From: JAICIG01 sp035532215 | Lineage (GTDB): Bacteria; Planctomycetota; Planctomycetia; Pirellulales; JAICIG01 | Reading direction: 5' to 3' | DNA length: 10,927 nt | Assembly: GCA_035532215.1 (NCBI GenBank) | Contig: DATKRK010000151.1 | Span: 1 to 10,927, forward strand | Part shown: piece after piece, positions 6,235 to 10,927 of the stretch | Layout of the letters: each line of letters starts with the position of its first letter | Position numbering within the stretch: the stretch's first letter is position 1 | The notes under the pieces: generated by a model | The model's input: only the letters and a program-made list of their open reading frames with translations | Told to the model about the DNA's origin: nothing | Database searches by the model: none | Made by a program: the position numbers and the translations under genes

Positions 6235-6547
6235 GTCGTTCGGAGTCGACCACCAGAGTGATCCGGTCGTCGTCGGCGAGAAGATGGACCATCGTGTCAT
6301 ACAACTCAGGTATTGCGCCTTGGGCGCCCCAAGCATCCGCGATCGGTGCATCGCGCTAAACGAAGACCTCTTCACGTCGGCCGAACGGGATGTCCGCGAG
6401 ACGATTGTACCGCTCGCCGGTCGTGCCGTTTTCAAAAACCGCCTTCGGCCAATACTGCAGGATGGCGCGAACCGCGGCGATCAGGGACGAGTCGCTGTTT
6501 TGCGTTGGCATCTCGATGTCGATTCCGCCGATCATGTCGCGTGTCAT
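6230..6547 (-). pseudogene. Decayed hypothetical gene with in-frame TAG and truncated 3' end
   Basis: ATG 6547 follows GAAGG at good spacing and lies 58 bases after the livM stop, so it was probably the next gene of the operon. The frame encodes MTRDMIGGIDIEMPTQNSD... through EEVFV, then a TAG at 6358-6356. The same frame continues with RDAPIADAWGAQGAIPEL and YDTMVHLLADDDRITLVVDSE. The pieces join smoothly; I recall planctomycete proteins of this kind with a F-x-YRD stretch followed by a W-x-x-x-GA and a TMIH segment, so the TAG probably replaced a Tyr codon. Near 6230 the protein sequence gives way to the hairpin repeat, so the original C-terminus is gone. A 63-residue protein from 6547 to 6356 could still be made. 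Stop readthrough is an alternative, but the truncated end favours decay. Confidence 0.6.
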
Positions 6548-6604
6548 TGAGGCACCTTCGGATAGCGACGCCGCGATGCAAGCGCTGCAGTCGCACAAGC
6601 GGAT

Positions 6605-7717
6605 TCACTTGCCAACAAAGAGCCCCGCGGGGCGGAAGCGCATCAAAACAATCAACAGCGTTCCGAAAATCAGCATCCGCCAATTGCTGAACACCAAAAA
6701 GCGATTGCCGGAGTCTGCGAGTTGCGAACTCTGCACCAACGAGTCGACCCAGGGCGCAAGCACGTTGTCGATGCCCAGCACGAGAAAGGTGCCGGCGATC
6801 GCGCCGCGGACGCTCGCCAGCCCGCCGACGAGCACCGCGCACAGCATGATGGCCGAGCGGCTGAAATCGTAGGCCTCGGGGCTGGCCGTGCTGGTGATCT
6901 TGAAGGCATACAGCGAGCCGGCCATGCCCGCCAGCGCTGAACCGAGCGCCAATGCCGAGAGCTTGGTCCGGGCGATGTTGATGCCCAGGCTGGCCGCCGC
7001 GAGCTCGTCGTCGCGCACCGCACGCCAGCGGCGGCCCACCGCCGAGTTTTGCAGATCCCAAACGACGAGGGCGGCCAGCAGCAGCAGGCCCAGATCGAGC
7101 CAATAGAACAGCCGGTATTCCTGGGCGAAGTCGCGTCCGATGCCCAGCCGTGCGACCCCGCCGGCCAGCCAGTCGGGCAGCACCGGCGGCGGCACCGGGT
7201 TGAGCGCGCGCGTGCCGCCGGTGATTTCCTCGAAGTTGCGAAGAGAAAAACGGACCACCTCGCCGAAAGCCAGCGTCACCAGCGCAAAGTAATCGCCCCG
7301 CAGCCGCAACAGCGGCGCACCGAGCACCACGCCGGCCAATGCCGCCGCGCCGCTCGAAGCGGCCAGCGACGTCCAGAATCCGCAGCCGAAGGGGTTGGCC
7401 GGCACCGTGAGCACGCCGGTGGTGTAAGCGCCGATGGCAAACAGCGCGGCGATGCCCAAGTGAAACATGCCGGCCGAACCGACGATCACGTTCAGGCCCA
7501 ACGCCAGAATGGAAAAGATGAACAGGTCCGTCACCTGGCTGCCGAGGGCCGGACCGCGATAGAGGGCCAGCGCGTAAGCGGCGGCGACCGCCAGGGCGAT
7601 GGCCGTGCGAAGAAGCTGCCGATCGTGGCCTGCGTACTTGTGTACGAGATCCATATCTATATCTGGGCGGTTGATTCCATCGAGCATTTGGCGTAGCACC
7701 GAATGGTTGCACGTCAC
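6605..7717 (-). CDS. livM: Branched-chain amino-acid/amide ABC transporter permease, LivM type
   Basis: 370 residues and the second of the two inner-membrane permeases. It forms the channel with LivH, driven by LivG and LivF. The family marks are clear: LFIFSILALGLNVIVGSAGM (65-84) and GIAALFAIGAYTTGVL (88-103), LLRLRGDYFALVTLAFGEVVR (136-156), and the cytoplasmic coupling loop GRRWRAVRDDELAAASLGIN (228-247) followed by KLSALALGSALAGMAGSLYA. The end RFRPAGLFVG is the usual C-terminus. About ten membrane segments are expected. The GTG start at 7717 lies ten bases after livH stops but has no good Shine-Dalgarno. ATG 7687 or ATG 7657 would shorten a nonconserved hydrophilic N-terminus and are equally possible. 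It is cotranscribed with livH. Substrate could be leucine, isoleucine, valine, urea or short amides. Confidence 0.93.
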   Translation of the reverse strand: MTCNHSVLRQMLDGINRPDIDMDLVHKYAGHDRQLLRTAIALAVAAAYALALYRGPALGSQVTDLFIFSILALGLNVIVGSAGMFHLGIAALFAIGAYTTGVLTVPANPFGCGFWTSLAASSGAAALAGVVLGAPLLRLRGDYFALVTLAFGEVVRFSLRNFEEITGGTRALNPVPPPVLPDWLAGGVARLGIGRDFAQEYRLFYWLDLGLLLLAALVVWDLQNSAVGRRWRAVRDDELAAASLGINIARTKLSALALGSALAGMAGSLYAFKITSTASPEAYDFSRSAIMLCAVLVGGLASVRGAIAGTFLVLGIDNVLAPWVDSLVQSSQLADSGNRFLVFSNWRMLIFGTLLIVLMRFRPAGLFVGK

Positions 7718-7727
7718 GCGTCGAGCG

Positions 7728-8639
7728 TCAAACCCGTTCTCGCGCGCGGGTCCCCAGCAGGCCTTGCGGCCGAAACACCAACACCAGAATCAGAATGGCA
7801 AACACCGCGGCGCTGGTCCAGCGCTCGCCCAAATAAAAGCTGCCCAGCGAACGGACGAGACCGATCACCAGTCCGCCGATCATGGCGCCGGGCAAGTTGC
7901 CGATGCCGCCCAAGACAGCCGCCGTGAAAGCGTACAAACCGTTCTGAAAGCCCATCTGGTAACTGACCGTATTGATGTGGAGCGAATAGACGATGCTGGC
8001 CACGCCCGCCAGCGCGCCGCCCAGGGCAAAGGTGACGGCGATGACGCGTTCGATCGGAATGCCGACGAGCTGCGCGGAAAGCGGATCTTGCGCGGTGGCC
8101 CGCATCGCTCTGCCCAGCCGCGTGTACTTCACAAAGAGCGTCAAGGCGGCCATCGCGGGGACGGCGAGCGAGATCACCAGCAGGTCTTTGAGCGTACACT
8201 GCACGCCGCCGTCGGCGAACAGGTTGCGGCGCGGCACCAGCTCGGGAAAGCTGACGTCGGCCGCCCCGATCCAGAACAGGCCGAGATTCATCAGCACGAA
8301 CGAAGCGCCGATGGCCGACACCAGCGGCGCCAGCCGGGGCGCGCGTCGCAACGGCCGATAGACGAGGCGATCGATCGTGACGTTGATGCCGGCGCAGAAC
8401 AGCGGCACGACCAGCAGGAGCAGGCCCACGCCGGCAACGGTCGCGACGGGCGCGGCCTCGACCAGTCCGAGCATCGAAACGAGCGACAGTGCCAGCAGCG
8501 AGCCGAGCATAAACACATCGCCGTGGGCGAAGTTGATCAGCTCGACGATGCCGTAAACCATCGTGTAGCCCAGGGCCAGCAGCGCAAACAGCGAGCCGTT
8601 GGCCAGGCCGATCAAGAGGTGGTTGACGAGCGTTTGCAA
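7728..8639 (-). CDS. livH: Branched-chain amino-acid/amide ABC transporter permease, LivH type
   Basis: 303 residues, full length for LivH. The N-terminus GLANGSLFALLALGYTMVYG (11-30) with IVELINFAHGDVFMLG (31-46) is the family hallmark. The coupling loop TRLGRAMRATAQDPLSAQLVGI (173-194) contacts the LivG/LivF ATPases, and the tail VLVFRPQGLLG (286-296) is typical. Eight or so hydrophobic segments span the membrane. The start is TTG 8639; it gives the expected family N-terminus but no Shine-Dalgarno is visible. The gene begins 30 bases after the aacS-like gene stops and ends ten bases before livM, which implies one transcript. Substrate specificity cannot be read from permeases alone; LivK, LivG and LivF are not in the window. 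Confidence 0.94.
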   Translation of the reverse strand: MQTLVNHLLIGLANGSLFALLALGYTMVYGIVELINFAHGDVFMLGSLLALSLVSMLGLVEAAPVATVAGVGLLLLVVPLFCAGINVTIDRLVYRPLRRAPRLAPLVSAIGASFVLMNLGLFWIGAADVSFPELVPRRNLFADGGVQCTLKDLLVISLAVPAMAALTLFVKYTRLGRAMRATAQDPLSAQLVGIPIERVIAVTFALGGALAGVASIVYSLHINTVSYQMGFQNGLYAFTAAVLGGIGNLPGAMIGGLVIGLVRSLGSFYLGERWTSAAVFAILILVLVFRPQGLLGTRARERV

Positions 8640-8669
8640 CGATGTTTTATGAATGGCCTGGAAGCGGCA

Positions 8670-10085
8670 CTAGAGCCCGGCCAGTTCCGGCCGATTGCGA
8701 AAGTGTTCGAGTGCGCCGGGGTTCTCCAGGGCCTCGATGTTTCGCACGGGCCGGCCGTGGACGACCTCGCGCACGGCCAGCTCGACGATCTTGCCGCTGC
8801 GCGTGTGAGGAATGTCGGCCACCTGCACGATCTTGGCCGGCACATGACGCGGCGTCGCATTGGAGCGAATCTGCTTCTCGATCCGCGCCGCAAGTCGCTC
8901 ATCGAGCGTCAACCCCTCCCGCAACTTGACGAACAGCACCACGCGCACGTCGCCTTGCCACTGTTGGCCGATGACGACGCTCTCAACGACTTCGGGCAAT
9001 TGCTCGACTTGCCGATAGATCTCGGCGGTGCCGATGCGGACTCCGCCCGGATTGAGCACGGCGTCGCTGCGCCCGTAGATCCTCATGCCGTCGTGCTCGG
9101 TAATCTCGGCCCAATCGCCGTGGTACCACACTCCGCGAAATCGCTCGAAGTACGTCTGCCGATACTTGGAGCCGTCGCGATCGTTCCAGAAGCCCAGCGG
9201 CATCGAGGGAAACGGCGAGGCGCAAACCAGCTCTCCCTTCTGCCCGGTGATCGGCCGGCCATCGTCATCGTAAACCCGCACGTTCATGCCCAGCGCCCGA
9301 CATTGCAGCTCGCCGCGATAGACCGGCGCGGTGGCGTTGCCCGTCGCGAAACACGCGCATAAGTCGGTGCCTCCCGAAATGCTCGACAACCGCACGCCGG
9401 CCTTGATGCCGCCGTATACATAGTCGAAGTTCTCGCAGTTGAGCGGCGCGCCGGTGGAGAGAATGGCCCGCAGGCTGGCCAGATCGTGCGTTTCGCGGGG
9501 CGCGAGACCGGCCTTTTCAACCGCCGACAAATAACGCGGACTCGTGCCGAAGATCGTGATCTGCTCGCGGTCGATCATGTCGAACAAGATATTGGGCGTC
9601 GGCGACAGCGGCGAGCCGTCGTAGAGCACGATCGTGGCGCCGACGGCCAGGCCGCTCAGCAGCCAGTTCCACATCATCCAACCGCAGGTCGTGAAATAGA
9701 ACAGCCGGTCGCTCGGCTTCAGGTCGGTGTGCAACACGTGCTCTTTGAGATGCTGAATCAGAATGCCGCCCGCGGAGTGGACGATGCACTTGGGCGGCCC
9801 GGTCGTGCCCGAAGAGTAGAGAATGGGGCGTGGTTCAAAGCAGGGTAACACTTCCCGTTGGAGTTCTGCCAGCACCTCCTGCCGGAAGTACCTGCCGCTG
9901 CGTTGGTTACGTCCTGACGCGGCCCACGCAGGGCGGCGAAAGCTGTTACCCTGAGATTCCTTGATTTGAACCACGCCAAGAATACAAGTGTCGTGGTCCT
10001 CCCGCGCGTCGCAAACCTGATCTATACATAAGGTTACGACGCTGCTCGAACGCATCAACATTGGCTTATAAAAGCTTTTAAGCAT
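8670..10085 (-). CDS. aacS: Acetoacetyl-CoA synthetase-like, 5'-truncated and chimeric N-terminus
   Basis: From residue ~93 (counting from ATG 10106) the sequence is clear AacS, an adenylate-forming enzyme that makes acetoacetyl-CoA from acetoacetate, ATP and CoA. It has the AMP-binding loop YSSGTTGPPKC (97-107), the diagnostic FTTCGWMMWNW (138-148), SISGGTDLC (242-250), YHGDWAE (328-334), the hinge GRSDAVLNPGGVRIG (345-359) and the catalytic-lysine motif TRSGKIVE (Lys439). Normal AacS is about 650 residues with roughly 260 before the AMP loop; here only ~96 precede it, and they are unrelated to AacS (MMLKSFYKPMLMRSSS...). The switch is at about 9839, the edge of a palindromic element. The start at 10085 follows GAGGAA and is preferred; ATG 10106 is alternative. 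Without the N-terminal substrate and ATP elements it is probably inactive. It leads the livH-livM operon. Confidence 0.85.
   Translation of the reverse strand: MLKSFYKPMLMRSSSVVTLCIDQVCDAREDHDTCILGVVQIKESQGNSFRRPAWAASGRNQRSGRYFRQEVLAELQREVLPCFEPRPILYSSGTTGPPKCIVHSAGGILIQHLKEHVLHTDLKPSDRLFYFTTCGWMMWNWLLSGLAVGATIVLYDGSPLSPTPNILFDMIDREQITIFGTSPRYLSAVEKAGLAPRETHDLASLRAILSTGAPLNCENFDYVYGGIKAGVRLSSISGGTDLCACFATGNATAPVYRGELQCRALGMNVRVYDDDGRPITGQKGELVCASPFPSMPLGFWNDRDGSKYRQTYFERFRGVWYHGDWAEITEHDGMRIYGRSDAVLNPGGVRIGTAEIYRQVEQLPEVVESVVIGQQWQGDVRVVLFVKLREGLTLDERLAARIEKQIRSNATPRHVPAKIVQVADIPHTRSGKIVELAVREVVHGRPVRNIEALENPGALEHFRNRPELAGL
9827..9977. repeat. Nested inverted-repeat element at the aacS truncation point
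   Basis: Outer arms GGCGTGGTTCAAA (9827-9839) and TTTGAACCACGCC (9965-9977) are perfectly complementary over 13 bases. Inside them CAGGGTAACA (9841-9850) and TGTTACCCTG (9944-9953) form a second perfect 10-bp pair, and similarity continues inward (CTTCCCG against GCTTTCG). The total is ~151 bp with no room for a transposase, so it looks like a MITE-like element or the scar of an inverted duplication. The left outer arm coincides with the first codons of AacS similarity. Confidence 0.75.
10069..10080. repeat. 12-bp perfect palindrome in the aacS-like leader
   Basis: TAAAAGCTTTTA reads the same on both strands. It sits in the chimeric N-terminal segment of the truncated synthetase, in AT-richer DNA than the rest of the gene. 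It could be an operator half-site pair or chance AT-rich sequence. Confidence 0.35.
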
Positions 10086-10157
10086 CATTTCCTCGCGAAG
10101 GTCCATTCACCAAATTGCCAAAGACCCGATGCCCGCGCTCTCGCGTCGCCCGCCTCT

Positions 10158-10194
10158 CTCCCTCGCTCACCGGAAGAGGGCCGGAGTGAGGGAG
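10158..10194. repeat. Imperfect hairpin of CTCCCTC...GAGGGAG type
   Basis: CTCCCTCGCTCACCGG (10158-10173) pairs with CCGGAGTGAGGGAG (10181-10194), with one mismatch and one bulge, around the loop AAGAGGG. It is related in composition to the hairpin repeat at 6135-6234, suggesting a dispersed spacer-repeat family in this genome. Confidence 0.6.
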
Positions 10195-10386
10195 TCCAAA
10201 TCCGTTGTTTCCCGTTGTTCTACCCGCCAACTGGCTTGGGTTGTTTCGGGATCATCGCTCATCCATCATATCTTATCGAATTGTCAACAATTTAATCAGC
10301 AAAGTTAATTCATGCGTACACATTTGGCAGCCAGCCCGACAACGATACCTTCAGGTGGTTCGATGGCGAAAAACGCCGTGTTTCGC

Positions 10387-10412
10387 CGGTGTGGGCAAAT
10401 TTGCCGACACCG
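10387..10412. repeat. 26-bp near-perfect palindrome
   Basis: The right half is TTGCCGACACCG and the left half CGGTGTGGGCAA, around a central AT pair. All positions but one pair are complementary. The core GGCAAATTTGCC is perfect. It could be an operator for a dimeric regulator or form an RNA hairpin; no gene is close enough to assign a target. Confidence 0.5.
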
Positions 10413-10810
10413 TGCGCCGCCGAGCGGCATCCGGCGGTCGCGCTAGGCCACTGCTCAATCTTTAGGCATGACTGCGGACGACGGACCACGGGCCACGGAT
10501 CACGATCAGTTAGACGCCGCCGCGGCTGAAAAGTTGCCGGCCTTCGTTCCGCCTGCGCCGCTTGCCGAGAATCCCTCGCCGTCACTTCGAGCCAGCCAGA
10601 CCCGAAGAGATTCCGGCATGGGGGGGCTTGCACGGCTGAAATAGGTTGCTACCCTATTGAAATCGTTGCCCGCCACGTTCCCGTTTCTTGGGACTGGGGG
10701 GCCACAACAAAAACGACCGACCGCCGACGACCTCGGCAATTCTTGCCGACAACCGCCAGACGGCCGATCACCGGAGTCTGTGATATGCGGTGGTTGTCAA
10801 GGTCAGATCC

Positions 10811-10927
10811 TCCGGCTCTCCGGCTCTCCGGCTCTCCGGCTCTCCGGCTCTCCGGCTCTCCGGCTCTCCGGCTCTCCGGCTCTCCGGCTCTCCGGCTCTC
10901 CGGCTCTCCGGCTCTCCGGCTCTCCGG
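10811..10927. repeat. 8-bp tandem array (TCCGGCTC)n running off the right edge
   Basis: From 10811 to the last base the octamer TCCGGCTC repeats without error, about 14.6 units visible. The unit is not a multiple of three, so it is not a coding repeat of one frame. No interspersed unique spacers are present, which excludes a CRISPR array. The full length is unknown because it continues past the window. Confidence 0.95.

Larger units (their letters stand above)
10107..10927. other. Gene-free right end with AT-rich stretch, hairpins and tandem array
   Basis: No convincing gene in about 820 bases. It contains an imperfect hairpin (10158-10194), an AT-rich stretch (about 10255-10330) that could hold promoters, a near-perfect 26-bp palindrome (10387-10412), a GGACCACGGGCCACGG low-complexity stretch (about 10484-10499), a small hairpin TCGGCAA/TTGCCGA (10733-10749) and the 8-bp tandem array. 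The leader of the truncated aacS-like gene should be transcribed from this region. Confidence 0.5.

Noticed and set aside
7599..9362. A 587-codon plus-strand frame opposite livH, livM and aacS
   Set aside because: It is antisense to three well-recognised genes; its His/Gln/Arg-rich peptide is typical of the opposite strand of high-GC genes.
10468..10644. A 58-codon plus-strand frame starting MTADDGPRATDHDQ
   Set aside because: The start lies in a GGACCACGGGCCACGG low-complexity stretch with only a weak AGG before it, and the peptide ends without a recognisable domain. It could be a remnant of a gene start, but support is too thin.
10811..10927. CRISPR array
   Set aside because: The units are only 8 bp and directly adjacent, with no unique spacers.

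Overview
The window is high-GC bacterial DNA with long, repeat-rich spacers, several small orphan genes and one metabolic operon. I think it comes from a planctomycete-like genome. The basis is style: spacers carry low-complexity sequence (GAACCCT units, a CCGGCTCT array, CCCTCACCCC-type hairpins), and several small proteins resemble planctomycete hypothetical proteins from memory. No rRNA or marker gene is present, so this assignment is inference.

Region 1 (1-3029). A leftward gene is cut by the window edge at position 1. It is followed by a spacer, then a tight two-gene cassette on the + strand: an AAA/ABC-type ATPase (749-1906) overlapping by ATGA a small TOPRIM-like protein (1903-2454). 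Two diverged copies of a ~280-bp repeat, in direct orientation and about 2.17 kb apart, bracket exactly this gene pair. The arrangement looks like a mobile or amplifiable accessory cassette, and the pairing resembles ATPase-plus-nuclease anti-phage modules. This is the best candidate here for an undescribed system.

Region 2 (3030-5872). There is an exported-looking small protein made of two copies of a ~50-residue unit (3039-3515). Next come a compound inverted repeat (3630-3701), a leftward unknown gene whose end runs through that repeat (4070-3573), a rightward D12-class adenine DNA methyltransferase (4274-5197), and a small unknown gene (5552-5872).

Region 3 (5873-10106, minus strand). 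An operon reads right to left: a 5'-truncated, chimeric acetoacetyl-CoA synthetase gene (aacS-like), livH, livM, then a decayed gene with an in-frame TAG whose 3' end is replaced by a hairpin repeat. livH and livM encode the two permeases of a branched-chain amino-acid/amide ABC transporter. The ATPase (livF, livG) and binding-protein (livK) genes are not in the window. Leucine breakdown yields acetoacetate, so linking a branched-chain importer to acetoacetate activation makes metabolic sense, but the synthetase has lost its N-terminal part at a palindromic junction (9827-9977).

Region 4 (10107-10927). No convincing gene is present. It holds an AT-rich stretch, an imperfect hairpin, a near-perfect palindrome and, at the right edge, an 8-bp tandem array that runs out of the window.
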